44,593 nt of DNA from Bacillota bacterium (GCA_003149915.1 QAMK01000015.1:1-44593), one strand, 5' to 3'; positions 1 through 8,991 are shown, numbered from the stretch's first letter. Translations and numbers: made by a program. Notes: generated by a model not told the origin, from the sequence alone.

Positions 1-183
1 ACCTACTATCCAAGTAGTCAGGAATGTAGTAGATGCGGATATCAAAATGAAAAAGTAAAGGATTTAACAGTTAGAGATTGGATATGCCCAAAATGTGGAA
101 GTTACCATGATCGAGATATCAATGCTAGTATTAATATATTATTTGAAGGAATTAAGAAATACATGCAAGAATTTATATCGTAA
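1..183 (+). CDS. tnpB: TnpB RNA-guided nuclease, C-terminal 60 residues (gene cut by window edge)
   Basis: The reading frame open from base 1 to the TAA at 181-183 gives the C-terminus of an IS200/IS605-type TnpB. It shows a four-cysteine zinc ribbon (CSRCG, then CPKCG about 20 residues later) followed by [12 protein letters not shown], the last RuvC segment, in which the Asp of RDINAS is the third catalytic acid of the family. TnpB is an omega-RNA-guided DNA endonuclease that helps IS605-type elements persist. The rest of the gene, and any TnpA partner, lies outside the window. The segment looks intact to the stop, so nothing here suggests decay. The TnpB/Cas12f-like motif makes the family secure; the exact subfamily is not determinable. 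Confidence 0.9.
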   Translation, partial: TYYPSSQECSRCGYQNEKVKDLTVRDWICPKCGSYHDRDINASINILFEGIKKYMQEFIS

Positions 184-299
184 AAACAGAAAGTAAAGAA
201 GAACAAAATCTACGGCAGCGACTGTCGGAAGTTAAGTCTGTGGAGAATAGAGGGTACTCTATCTAAGAAGCAGAAAGCCCGGGAGGCAACGACTGGGAG
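184..299 (+). ncRNA. Probable omega RNA / right end of the IS200/IS605-type element
   Basis: The ~115 bases after the TnpB stop have no ORF but fold locally. CGGCAG-CGA-CTGTCG (213-227) forms a 6-bp stem, ATAGAG-GGTA-CTCTAT follows near 246-261, and CCCGG can pair with CTGGG around 278-298. In IS605 elements the omega RNA is read from the 3' end of tnpB through the right end, and its last bases, outside the element, are the guide. Position and structure fit this. The exact right end, and so the guide, cannot be fixed without a second copy of the element. Confidence 0.5.
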
Positions 300-327
300 A
301 TGAAAATTTATTTTCATTTTGTTCTTT
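300..327 (+). terminator. A/T-rich hairpin followed by T-rich run
   Basis: ATGAAAA-TTTA-TTTTCAT (300-317) forms a 7-bp stem followed by TTTGTTCTTTTTC. This could end the tnpB/omega RNA transcript. It is weak because the stem is nearly all A-T. Confidence 0.35.
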
Positions 328-331
328 TTCT

Positions 332-340
332 TGTTATACT
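332..340 (+). promoter_or_regulatory. Extended -10 promoter for the 366 gene
   Basis: TG-T-TATACT is an extended -10 element 26 bases before the start codon. No good -35 is visible. Confidence 0.4.
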
Positions 341-365
341 TAATCTGTAGAATAGAGAGGATTTT

Positions 366-725
366 ATGGTTTTACGAATTTATTGGCTTATTTGTTTGAT
401 TGCTTTTTACATTTCTTTGGTGGGATTTGTAGCGAAAGCAGGATATCCATTTTATTTTGGACTCATCCCATTTTTAAATTTATATTGTTTGTTGAAAAGT
501 CTTCATTTGTCACCAATTTTGATTGCTGTTTTAGGTATTTTTATGATTTTTTGGGAACATCGTATGTTTATTTTTACTTTGTTACTCGTATTTTTACCAT
601 TTTTGATTTCATATTCCTATGGTCATAAGTGGCTTGGAGGGATTCTTGCTTTTCTGTGTTCTATCGTCGTTTATCCTTATTTTGCGTTTTTTAATGGTAA
701 TTATCAATATGAATCGGGTGTATAA
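366..725 (+). CDS. Small polytopic membrane protein
   Basis: This 119-residue protein is hydrophobic over nearly its whole length, with about four membrane helices (roughly residues 3-22, 27-44, 50-84 as two helices, and 90-108). The segment GLIPFLNLYCLLKS resembles the IPIYNIYxLFK pattern of DUF5684-type small membrane proteins, but this is a weak similarity and no function follows from it. The start has GAGAGG eight bases upstream. The stop lies 2 bases before the ATG of the transglutaminase-like gene, so the two are almost certainly co-transcribed and translationally coupled. This protein may help anchor or export that neighbour, but that is only context. Confidence 0.7.
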   Translation: MVLRIYWLICLIAFYISLVGFVAKAGYPFYFGLIPFLNLYCLLKSLHLSPILIAVLGIFMIFWEHRMFIFTLLLVFLPFLISYSYGHKWLGGILAFLCSIVVYPYFAFFNGNYQYESGV

Positions 726-727
726 AA

Positions 728-1624
728 ATGAATTTTTTTAAGAAACATATCATTTTGACTCTTTTATTAGTTTTGTTTAGTGGTTACGTGTATTGGAACT
801 ATACACGTATTGTACCTACTAATCCATTGATTGATACTAGTCATCCTCACTATATTAATTCTTTATATATGAGTAACGATTTTATCTATGATACTTTGTC
901 AGAAAATTCTAAAAAGGCATACGACTATCTACTTGGAAAGATGTTATCTTATGAAAGTTTTTTTGATATCCCTTTTGAAGAGTTTTCTTGCACTGACTAT
1001 AGCGAATGTTTTTCTTATTTCAATACGGCATTTTCTGCCATTCAGGTTGAACATCCGGAACTGATGAACTTGTCTAATTACAGTATCAAACATGAACAAG
1101 AAAACGATTATGTTTCGGCACATGTCTATTATGCTCAAAGTTTTCCACTTTTAGTCGATCTTGGTGAACTTAGAATTCAACGAATTCTTGCTGATATGAG
1201 AGAAGATACGAAAGATATGACGGATGAAGAAAAAATTAAATATGTATACGATTGGATTGGACAGAATACTTCTTATGATACGGTGTTTACTTCCACATCT
1301 AAAAACCAATCGATTTACAACGTCTTTATCAATAAAAATGCAGTATGTGCTGGGTTTGCCAAGGCTTGTACCGTTATTTTTCAAAATATTGGAATTGAAG
1401 CGTATGCGGTAACTGGATATTCAACTGGACCACATATGTGGAATATTATAGGGTATCAGAATCATTATTACTATTTTGATGCGACTGTCGCTGCCAGTAT
1501 TCAAGACTCCAGTTACGATCAGTATTACGATGGTCTTCGTCAAGAGTATATGAATTTTTATACTGTGGATTATCCAGAATGGTATCCAGAGGTAGAAAAG
1601 ACCAATATGTTTGTAAATATTTGA
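728..1624 (+). CDS. Membrane-anchored transglutaminase-like (papain-fold) protein
   Basis: The 298-residue protein has an N-terminal hydrophobic anchor (residues 8-24, after Lys-Lys), so the body is probably outside the cell. The C-terminal half carries a transglutaminase-like core with its catalytic triad in order: Cys207 in NAVCAGFAKA, His236 in GPHMWNII and Asp251 in YYYFDATV. The stretch EEKIKYVYDWIGQNTSYD (residues 167-184) is the typical helix before the core. Bacterial members are mostly cysteine proteases or peptidoglycan/protein-processing enzymes; the substrate cannot be told here. It follows the membrane protein gene by 2 bases. The promoter of the next gene starts right after its stop, so the operon ends here. 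Confidence 0.85.
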   Translation: MNFFKKHIILTLLLVLFSGYVYWNYTRIVPTNPLIDTSHPHYINSLYMSNDFIYDTLSENSKKAYDYLLGKMLSYESFFDIPFEEFSCTDYSECFSYFNTAFSAIQVEHPELMNLSNYSIKHEQENDYVSAHVYYAQSFPLLVDLGELRIQRILADMREDTKDMTDEEKIKYVYDWIGQNTSYDTVFTSTSKNQSIYNVFINKNAVCAGFAKACTVIFQNIGIEAYAVTGYSTGPHMWNIIGYQNHYYYFDATVAASIQDSSYDQYYDGLRQEYMNFYTVDYPEWYPEVEKTNMFVNI

Positions 1625-1628
1625 AAAC

Positions 1629-1657
1629 TTGATAAGTGAATTGAACTGTGATATAAT
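1629..1657 (+). promoter_or_regulatory. Sigma-A promoter for the 1686 gene pair
   Basis: TTGATA at 1629-1634, a 17-base spacer and TATAAT at 1652-1657, with TGA just upstream of the -10 (extended -10). One of the strongest promoters in the window. Confidence 0.8.
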
Positions 1658-1685
1658 CTACTAATACTTAAAGAGGTGTGGTTAT

Positions 1686-2231
1686 ATGACCAATTTGGAA
1701 AGATTAGAAAAAACGAGACAGTTAGAAAAATTAAAAAGTGATTCGCATTTTTATAAAGATGTTACTCCTTTTTTAAATTTTCTCGAGGTTGCCTGTGGCG
1801 AATTGATTGGACTATTGGTAGTAGGGGGAGTTTTGGGTTTCGAAATATCCGTAGGGAATATTATTTTTACAGCAGCAGTTATGACAGGCCTTTTTTTAGC
1901 ATTTCAAAAATCTAACAAAAAAAAGCTTCAAAAGATAACTTCTCAAATTAATCAGTTGAATCGGGAATTTGATGAGGATGCAAAAGAAAAAGATAGACAA
2001 GATATCAAACAAAAGACTGCAGATAAGAGAATTTCATCAAGTGCTGTTCAGACTGCTCAACTGAAATCTACTGTACAACCAGAATCTCGTGTTGAAAAGC
2101 AAACAACTAGTGTTGATATCGATTCAATTTTTGATGAGAATGGTTGTCTTCAAAGTTTAGATGCTTTAGGTGATATTTTTGGTGATGATTCAAGCTATTC
2201 TGACAATCGTCCAAAAGTAAAGAAACTCTAA
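1686..2231 (+). CDS. Membrane-hairpin protein with conserved acidic C-terminal motif (paralogue 1)
   Basis: 181 residues of unknown function. A charged helical N-terminus (LERLEKTRQLEKLK) is followed by two membrane helices (about residues 33-52 and 57-74), a Lys-rich linker (KSNKKKLQKI) and a helical stretch. The tail contains the motif DIDSIFDENGCLQSLDALGD and ends PKVKKL. The next gene encodes a diverged copy: both share SSSAV-x-TAQLKSTV and the DIDSIFDENG...LDALGDI motif. The tail is the best conserved part, which suggests that it binds a common partner. The start is fixed by AGAGGTG 6-14 bases upstream. The gene is led by the strong promoter at 1629-1657. No known family was recognised. 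Confidence 0.75.
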   Translation: MTNLERLEKTRQLEKLKSDSHFYKDVTPFLNFLEVACGELIGLLVVGGVLGFEISVGNIIFTAAVMTGLFLAFQKSNKKKLQKITSQINQLNREFDEDAKEKDRQDIKQKTADKRISSSAVQTAQLKSTVQPESRVEKQTTSVDIDSIFDENGCLQSLDALGDIFGDDSSYSDNRPKVKKL

Positions 2232-2243
2232 GGTGATAATAGT

Positions 2244-2771
2244 ATGAAAAAATTCGAGGAAGATGGTAAAGAGTTATTGCTACAGGAAGATCGTAAATCT
2301 TTACAATTTTATAAAAAATTAGGAAAGTTTAATCTAATTTTAGGTGGTGTTAGTATTGCTACTTTTTTAGTAGCATCTGCATTGAATCCATCCTTGGTGA
2401 TGAGTCTTTCAGGTTTATCAATTATTTTTGCTAATGTAGTGAATGCTATGATTTACTTTTATAGTAAAAACGAATCTCGTTTTTTAAATAAAGAAATTTT
2501 TCAATTGGAAAGGGAATTTCATCAAAATACAAAAGAAAAAAAGACTACAAATCCAAAGATTGCAGGTAAGAAAAAGTCATCTAGTGCAGTTAATACTGCT
2601 CAGTTGAAATCTACTGTGTCATTAGAAAACCATGGTGAAGAAATTACTAACGATGATATCGATTCGATTTTCGATGAGAATGGATACCTTCGAAATTTAG
2701 ATGCTTTAGGTGATATTTCGAGTGATACTCCAGGTTATCCTAACGATAATCCAAAAGTTTTGAAACGGTAG
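2244..2771 (+). CDS. Membrane-hairpin protein with conserved acidic C-terminal motif (paralogue 2)
   Basis: 175 residues, a tandem paralogue of the preceding gene and 12 bases downstream of it, with AAGGTGA as ribosome site. The layout is the same: charged N-terminus, two membrane helices (about 32-50 and 54-73), a helical linker with QLEREF, then SSAVNTAQLKSTV and the tail motif DIDSIFDENGYLRNLDALGD, ending PKVLKR. The membrane part has diverged much more than the tail. The gene ends the operon, with a terminator 60 bases on. Function unknown. Confidence 0.75.
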   Translation: MKKFEEDGKELLLQEDRKSLQFYKKLGKFNLILGGVSIATFLVASALNPSLVMSLSGLSIIFANVVNAMIYFYSKNESRFLNKEIFQLEREFHQNTKEKKTTNPKIAGKKKSSSAVNTAQLKSTVSLENHGEEITNDDIDSIFDENGYLRNLDALGDISSDTPGYPNDNPKVLKR

Positions 2772-2830
2772 TAACTTTATAGTATTAAAATTAAAAATAT
2801 ACCAAAATTTTAATTTCATTTTGTATTCAT

Positions 2831-2856
2831 AGAGTGATATTGTTCACTCTTTTTTG
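2831..2856 (+). terminator. Terminator after the paralogue pair
   Basis: AGAGTGA-TATTGT-TCACTCT is a perfect 7-bp stem followed by T6. Confidence 0.85.
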
Positions 2857-2893
2857 TTTATAGAAATTTGCACATTTAAAAAGGCTGATACAT

Positions 2894-3021
2894 AAAAGAG
2901 TTAATTTAAAAAGATATAGTAGCAGTTACTAATGTTGTACTTACGGAAAATAAAATTATTTCGTTTGGGAAGCAAGAAACTTTGGTTGATGGCTAAGATT
3001 TATTTTTAGAATAACTCTTTT
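2894..3021. repeat. 10-bp inverted repeat enclosing a 108-bp A/T-rich segment with a coding-like remnant
   Basis: AAAAGAGTTA (2894-2903) and TAACTCTTTT (3012-3021) are exact inverted copies. Between them, a short frame (about 2915-2998, ending TAA) reads like coding sequence (DIVAVTNVVLTENKIISFG) but has no start or ribosome site. It may be a small decayed element or gene end. The rest of the 2857-3063 gap holds only the promoter of the next gene. Confidence 0.3.
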
Positions 3022-3037
3022 GTTTGTTTCCATATTA

Positions 3038-3046
3038 TGGTACAAT
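3038..3046 (+). promoter_or_regulatory. Extended -10 promoter for the helicase gene
   Basis: TG-G-TACAAT, with only T-rich sequence where the -35 should be. The start codon is 27 bases further on. Confidence 0.5.
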
Positions 3047-3072
3047 AATTTAGAAAATAAGGGGTGAGAATT

Positions 3073-6000
3073 ATGACTTCTGAACAGTTTTCCTTAAAAA
3101 AATTTAATGTACTAGAAGACAATGAATATTATTATGTTTTTCGTGCATTAAATAGAGGAGATCATCAAGATATTCAAAATGGAATTACTTCAAAAGATGG
3201 TACTGTTGAAAGAATTCGAACCGACCGAGAACGTTACTTAGAACAGGAATCAACAGCAAAATATCATGAGGATGATATCATTTCATTAGAGGAAGTATGG
3301 GATCACATAAAAATGCGTTATTCACATGAAACTAACTGCATTTCATTATCTACAAATGCCAATGTTAGTTTGGATTATGGAAATCATTATTTTGATGAAT
3401 ATGCTATTGTGAAGATTCCGAAAGATCAAGCTTCTTCTTTTTATCCCGCTGGTGAATATATGCTTTCTGAAATCGATGATAGAATACATGAGACAATTCA
3501 GAACCAGGAAGTTCCTATGGACATTTCTATCTTATTGAATCGTATTTCTACCGAAACAGATAATCAGCATGTCTTGAAAATTGTCTCTGATTTTCAAAAA
3601 GAAAATGGCAACCTAAAAAATATTATGAGTCGTTTCCAAAATCGTCAATATTTTTCTGACGAGCAACAGTTGGAATACAATAAAATTGTTGCAAAGGCAA
3701 CTATATTAGAACTTTCGGGTATCTTACCTAGTATTTTAACTACTACGCCTAACAATACTTCTTTGTTTGCTACGATTGGAAATGCTTTTTCATCTGGTGA
3801 AGTGATTCACTATCAAGAAATTCCTAACCAAGACTTCCTTATGATTTCAAAAGAGATGATGCAACTTTTAGGAATTGTACAGCAATTAAAAGAAAAGAAT
3901 CATAATGAAGATGTTGACATGTTACAGAGCAAATTACTTAATTTGATTCGTCATCATTATGATTTTAAAGACGTTGATGGGAAGATAGTCTTGACAAATG
4001 GAAAAGATACCATCGATTGTGGTATTAGTACAAGTCAAGCAGTCATTGGTCAAGATTATGACATTTCTTCGGATACGATGTCACTTCATGATATTTATAA
4101 TGTGACAACTGGTTGTATCCCTTATGAAGAAGCAAAAAAAATCGTCCAGTTTTGCCATTATCTTTCTTTATCTAAATTAGAGTCTTATGATTATGCGAAT
4201 GTTGTTCGTGCTTTATTAGGAAATGATCACTTGACGGATGCTATTATCAATCATACATATTCTCCTCATAGTGATATTATTTCTAGGGCATCTGGATCTG
4301 GTCACCCGATTTGTGAATCTGTAAATATAGGAATCGATTATGAAACCAACGATTTTATAGATGAAAGCGAGATAGATTATCTTTTAGCTATGATTTCAAA
4401 CCAATCTCGCGCGGATTTAAAGAAGGCCGTAAAAAGCAAAGGCTTGTTTTATCGCGATACTTTATTGGATCGTTTTCAGAAAGTTGCTATTGTCATGGAT
4501 CAAAAATCTTATTATGCTCAAACTGTATTGCAGGATTTAAATCATTCGAATGCGTTTTCTAAGTTTTATGAAAAAAGAAACTTAAGTCAAGAGGAATATG
4601 CACAACTAATGAAGGATTTATCTGATGCTAATATCATACGTTTATATGATGCGTTTCAGAAACAAAATGTTTCATCAGGTGATATTGCTGGAATTGTTGT
4701 AAATTTGTTGTTGGAAGGTAGTTACGAAGGATATTCTTTTCAAGATATTTGTAATATGGATCAAGTCGAACAATTTGTCGCTGATCATTTGGATAAATTC
4801 AACGTTCAAATTAATCCTTATCTTTTTAATCATTATTTTGGTATTGATGAAGATGTTAATTTAATTCCTAATTCTTTTCTTAATTTATATGATTATCAGA
4901 TGCGAATTAAACAAACAATTGACCAATTATATGCTGATGGTAGACGATTTGCAGGCGTTGTTTTACCTACTGGTGGAGGAAAATCTTTTGTTGCAATGGC
5001 AGAGATGTTAGAATTTAAAGATTCTAATATTGTATACATTGCACCACGAAAAGAAATTTTAAAACAATTTAAACGAAATATCGTTCAATATATTGCTGGA
5101 AAAAATCCTAAAAATTATTCGGAAGAAGAAATCAACCATATTGTTTCATTTTGTTTTCCACATTTAGAATTGTACTGTTATCAAGGACTTAGTCCCGATG
5201 ACGAAGACCGTTTGAAGAAATATGATGCAGATTTTGTTATTTTAGATGAAATTCATCATATTGGTGGTGATAGTTGGAATCCAGCAATTCGTGCCTTGTT
5301 TACTAGAAATGGAAAATCAAAAGTACTAGGGATTTCTGCTACACCAATTCGTGATGATGTCAAAAAAGATGATCCATACTTTGGTGATATGATGCGTTTT
5401 ATGGCTGACTTTTTGGATAATTATTCAATTGAGGAGTTAAACAGCCATGTCTATTTAGCAAGTGAGATGTCTGTAGTAGAGGCAGCTCAGGAAGGATATG
5501 TTATTTGTCCTAATATTGTTTCATTTGATTATGACTTGGCAGATACACCTCAATATCAAAGTGTGTTGCGAACAGCGGCAACTTTAAAAGACATATCACT
5601 ACGTAATAAAGCAAATGAAAGCTTAGATGAACTACAGAGATTAATTAATCGTTCTAAACTTGTTGGAGTGAATGCTATTTTAGAAAAATACATTCAAAAT
5701 CCAACTGGCCGTTATATATATTTTATTCCGAGAAAACCAGTTGATTGTGATTTGTCAACAGAAGCTTATATTAAAGAACATATTAATCAAATGAAAGAAG
5801 ACTTAAAAGGCATTGATGTAGAACCTCATTTTGAGTATATATACAGTGCACGAGGTGATAAAGAAAATACTAGAGCAATGCAACAGTTCGAAGATGATAA
5901 TAGCGATCATATGAAAATTTTGGTTGCTATCGATATGTTAAATGAAGGTGTACATTTACCTAATTTAAGTGGAAGTTTTAATTTTAGAAAAATTGATTCA

Positions 6001-8991
6001 AAACATTCCATTTTAGCTCAGCAACATTTAGGTAGAGTGATTCATGCAGTTAACCCTAATCACTCAGAAGAAGAAATTCCAGTTGTATTTGATAAATTTA
6101 ATAATTATTTTAATATGGATATAGATCGTATGTTTAATCGTACAAGTGTTTCTTCTGATCTTCAAAAGATGCGGGACATTATGTTTGGGATTCAAAAATA
6201 TGGACGTATTCCTAGTGTAGATGGAACTCCATTTGAAAGAAGGAAGGCATATTCTTTAAAAAGAATTCAAAAGAAATATCAAGGTTTTTTAGATGGATCT
6301 TTAGTTGAAAAAAATTTGAGCAGTCGAGAGAAAAAAGAACTTCATGATATTTTAAGTTTTGGAAGGGATATTGATTTATGGAATCATGATTTTGGAACTG
6401 GTTCAGCCAGAGATGAAGAAAATTATGATCAAGTTCATATTTTTCAACCTACTGCAACACAACGGAGTTTTTTAGAGTTGTGTCGTGAAATTCAAAATTT
6501 ATCTGATGTTTCGTCACAAACAAAATATGATCGTATCAATCAGTTATTGGTAGTTTTGGACTTTTTATCTGAATATCATTATGACATTAGTCCTCGAATA
6601 TTAAGAGAAGGTGTTGTTTTAGAAGATGTTTTAAATACGATTGATAATTATGGTATTCGTAGCAAAATTATAGAAGAGTTGAATGTACGTAACATTTTGC
6701 CAACGTATCCTATTGGAAGCGAATATCGAATGACACGTGATGAATTTGCTAAAGAAGAAGGTCTTTTCAATACAAAGCAGCGCTCTTGGTCTATTCAGGA
6801 ACTATTTCATCGAGGATTATTGGAAAATGATGAAATTTATCAATTTTTGGATTCGAGAGGATTCCTTGTTACTGGCCCAAAGAACTTAATTGGAGTTAAT
6901 GCGTTAACGGGAACTTTTTATGGTGAAGATGGTTATGATGTAAATGGATTTGATATTCATCACTTTAATTCAAAAGGTATTCATGCTAACACTTTAACAA
7001 AATATAATGAATTTGGTTTTGATTGTCAGGGAATTCATAAGGATACTCATACTCAGTATGATTTACATAATTTTACAATTGATGGATTTTATTTAAATAC
7101 GGATAAAAAAACTGATCCTTATGGTTTTTCACAAGATGGGTTGATTAATGGTAGTAAAAAATATACTGTCGATGGGTATAATATCGATGGTTATAATAAA
7201 CGTGGATTCGATCGTAAAGGAATTCATGGAATTACGCAAAAACCGTATGATTTAAATTATTTTGGTAGTGATGGTCACTTTTGGGAATTGCAGGGAACGG
7301 AGCGAGTTCGTACAGATCGAACCTATAATGATGAAGATGTAACTTTTGATGGATATTTTCTTGTTAGAGGTGCGAATGGTCAAATTATTAGGAGAAATCT
7401 TTATGATAAACGTGGATTTTCATTTGGTGGAATTCATAAGGATACTGGTCAAGTATATGATTTGCGCGGTTTTGATCGAGATGGTTTTTGGTATCACAAG
7501 GATGAAAATGGAAATATCGTAAAAACGAATCAAAAAGTAAATGATAGAGGTTGGGATGCTTATTCTAGGACTATACGACATGATGTATATGGAGCTCCAT
7601 TTTGGGATTTTGTAGATGATCATGGTTTTGATGAGAAAAAAAGATATCATGCGCCGAAAGCTCCGTTTGAAAATGGCTGTTTTACAAAAATGCAGTTTGG
7701 TACACTGGAATATGCAAAAACACCGATGAGTCAATATCGTTGTGGATATGATATTCATGGTTTTAATGCAGATGGTGTCCACCGTATTACGGGAACGAAA
7801 GTAGATTTGAATGGTTTTGATCAGGATGGTTTTTGGCATCGAAAACGTGAAGATGGTACATATGAAAATACTGGACAATACTTCGATAATAAAGGTTGGA
7901 CTATCGATAAATTTAAATTATTACCTAGCGGTTATTCTAAAGTGGATGAACGTGGTTTTGATGCTAACGGTATGTTCCTTTATCATGGACGTAAATTTGA
8001 ATATAACTCATTAGGATTCAATTCTCATGGTATTCATCAAAGCACTGGTACAAATTTGGATCCTGATTCATTTGATTGGGATGGATATTATTATAAGTTG
8101 GATGATAAAACAGGAACTTATGTTAATAGCGGTTCTAAATATGATAATGATGGATGGTCACAAACTGGTGTTAACGAAGAAACTAAGCATGTTGTAGATA
8201 AACATGGTTTCACTGTTCGTCATCTGTATCGTAAACCAGATGCTTCGCTTGAGGTATATGATCGATATGGTTTTGATTATTATGGGATTCATCGGACGAC
8301 AGGTACTTTTTTGAATCGTAATCATTTTAATAGAGATGGAGATTATTACGTATTGAAAACTACACCACAAGGCGAAAAGACTTGGGTTAATACTGGTTCT
8401 AAATATGATTCTGAAGGATATAATATCGATCGTCTTGATCAACGTGGTTTTTCTAAAAATGGATATTATCATGGCCGTCAAAATCGTTATGATGAAAATG
8501 GTTTCGATGTAAATGGAATTCATCGTTTAACATTGCAAGCATACGATTTGAATGGAAATGATTGCTATGGAAACCCAGTTGACCATGACCGCGATTTGAT
8601 TGTTTCGATTCGCGATGGTGTTTCATATGATAAAAGGCGCTATATTGATGATATTTTTAATGATTTAAATGGAACGGAGCAAGAGTTTATTTTGAGTGCT
8701 GTCGATTTGTTTGATGATACGGTTGATATGACCAATGACTCGTTACTAGATTTTATTGCTTATGTAAAAAAATATGGAGTTCAATCTAATGACAAAATTT
8801 GTGGAACTCAAGATACAATTGAATTTGTAAAAGATCGTGCTCATGAACAAGAAGAAGAGGAGCGAGTTGCTCAAGCTTGGAATTCATTACAAAGATATCA
8901 TCATGATGATACTTATTCGGAAGATATTTTGGGTTATCAAGATGCGACTGATACATCGGCTTTTGACTTTTTATTACCAAAAAGAAGATAA
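3073..8991 (+). CDS. Giant ART-like / SF2 helicase / Gly-Phe-Asp repeat protein
   Basis: A 1972-residue protein. The ATG at 3073 is chosen because the GTG at 3064 lies inside the AGGGGTGAG ribosome site. Residues ~15-120 resemble an ADP-ribosyltransferase-like fold: YYVFRAL (Arg24), then NCISLSTNANVSLDY (Ser91-Thr94) and DEYAIVKI. This is a reading of motifs, not a proven match. Residues ~120-600 are unassigned and mostly helical. Residues ~610-1010 are an SF2 DEAD/DEAH helicase or translocase: PTGGGKS (632-638), DEIHH (725-729), SATPI (755-759), DMLNEGVHLPN and QQHLGRVIHA (983-992). Residues ~1280-1830 carry at least eight G-[IV]-H-x2-T units separated by GFDxDG(F/Y) units. The last ~130 residues are acidic and helical. 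The gene stands alone between its own promoter and terminator. Confidence 0.9.
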   Translation: MTSEQFSLKKFNVLEDNEYYYVFRALNRGDHQDIQNGITSKDGTVERIRTDRERYLEQESTAKYHEDDIISLEEVWDHIKMRYSHETNCISLSTNANVSLDYGNHYFDEYAIVKIPKDQASSFYPAGEYMLSEIDDRIHETIQNQEVPMDISILLNRISTETDNQHVLKIVSDFQKENGNLKNIMSRFQNRQYFSDEQQLEYNKIVAKATILELSGILPSILTTTPNNTSLFATIGNAFSSGEVIHYQEIPNQDFLMISKEMMQLLGIVQQLKEKNHNEDVDMLQSKLLNLIRHHYDFKDVDGKIVLTNGKDTIDCGISTSQAVIGQDYDISSDTMSLHDIYNVTTGCIPYEEAKKIVQFCHYLSLSKLESYDYANVVRALLGNDHLTDAIINHTYSPHSDIISRASGSGHPICESVNIGIDYETNDFIDESEIDYLLAMISNQSRADLKKAVKSKGLFYRDTLLDRFQKVAIVMDQKSYYAQTVLQDLNHSNAFSKFYEKRNLSQEEYAQLMKDLSDANIIRLYDAFQKQNVSSGDIAGIVVNLLLEGSYEGYSFQDICNMDQVEQFVADHLDKFNVQINPYLFNHYFGIDEDVNLIPNSFLNLYDYQMRIKQTIDQLYADGRRFAGVVLPTGGGKSFVAMAEMLEFKDSNIVYIAPRKEILKQFKRNIVQYIAGKNPKNYSEEEINHIVSFCFPHLELYCYQGLSPDDEDRLKKYDADFVILDEIHHIGGDSWNPAIRALFTRNGKSKVLGISATPIRDDVKKDDPYFGDMMRFMADFLDNYSIEELNSHVYLASEMSVVEAAQEGYVICPNIVSFDYDLADTPQYQSVLRTAATLKDISLRNKANESLDELQRLINRSKLVGVNAILEKYIQNPTGRYIYFIPRKPVDCDLSTEAYIKEHINQMKEDLKGIDVEPHFEYIYSARGDKENTRAMQQFEDDNSDHMKILVAIDMLNEGVHLPNLSGSFNFRKIDSKHSILAQQHLGRVIHAVNPNHSEEEIPVVFDKFNNYFNMDIDRMFNRTSVSSDLQKMRDIMFGIQKYGRIPSVDGTPFERRKAYSLKRIQKKYQGFLDGSLVEKNLSSREKKELHDILSFGRDIDLWNHDFGTGSARDEENYDQVHIFQPTATQRSFLELCREIQNLSDVSSQTKYDRINQLLVVLDFLSEYHYDISPRILREGVVLEDVLNTIDNYGIRSKIIEELNVRNILPTYPIGSEYRMTRDEFAKEEGLFNTKQRSWSIQELFHRGLLENDEIYQFLDSRGFLVTGPKNLIGVNALTGTFYGEDGYDVNGFDIHHFNSKGIHANTLTKYNEFGFDCQGIHKDTHTQYDLHNFTIDGFYLNTDKKTDPYGFSQDGLINGSKKYTVDGYNIDGYNKRGFDRKGIHGITQKPYDLNYFGSDGHFWELQGTERVRTDRTYNDEDVTFDGYFLVRGANGQIIRRNLYDKRGFSFGGIHKDTGQVYDLRGFDRDGFWYHKDENGNIVKTNQKVNDRGWDAYSRTIRHDVYGAPFWDFVDDHGFDEKKRYHAPKAPFENGCFTKMQFGTLEYAKTPMSQYRCGYDIHGFNADGVHRITGTKVDLNGFDQDGFWHRKREDGTYENTGQYFDNKGWTIDKFKLLPSGYSKVDERGFDANGMFLYHGRKFEYNSLGFNSHGIHQSTGTNLDPDSFDWDGYYYKLDDKTGTYVNSGSKYDNDGWSQTGVNEETKHVVDKHGFTVRHLYRKPDASLEVYDRYGFDYYGIHRTTGTFLNRNHFNRDGDYYVLKTTPQGEKTWVNTGSKYDSEGYNIDRLDQRGFSKNGYYHGRQNRYDENGFDVNGIHRLTLQAYDLNGNDCYGNPVDHDRDLIVSIRDGVSYDKRRYIDDIFNDLNGTEQEFILSAVDLFDDTVDMTNDSLLDFIAYVKKYGVQSNDKICGTQDTIEFVKDRAHEQEEEERVAQAWNSLQRYHHDDTYSEDILGYQDATDTSAFDFLLPKRR

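Noticed and set aside
7420..8523. Long minus-strand open frames (about 150 and 120 codons) inside the helicase gene
   Set aside because: They are the antisense of the repetitive GFD/GIH region, have low-complexity Ile/Thr/Ser-rich translations and no ribosome sites.
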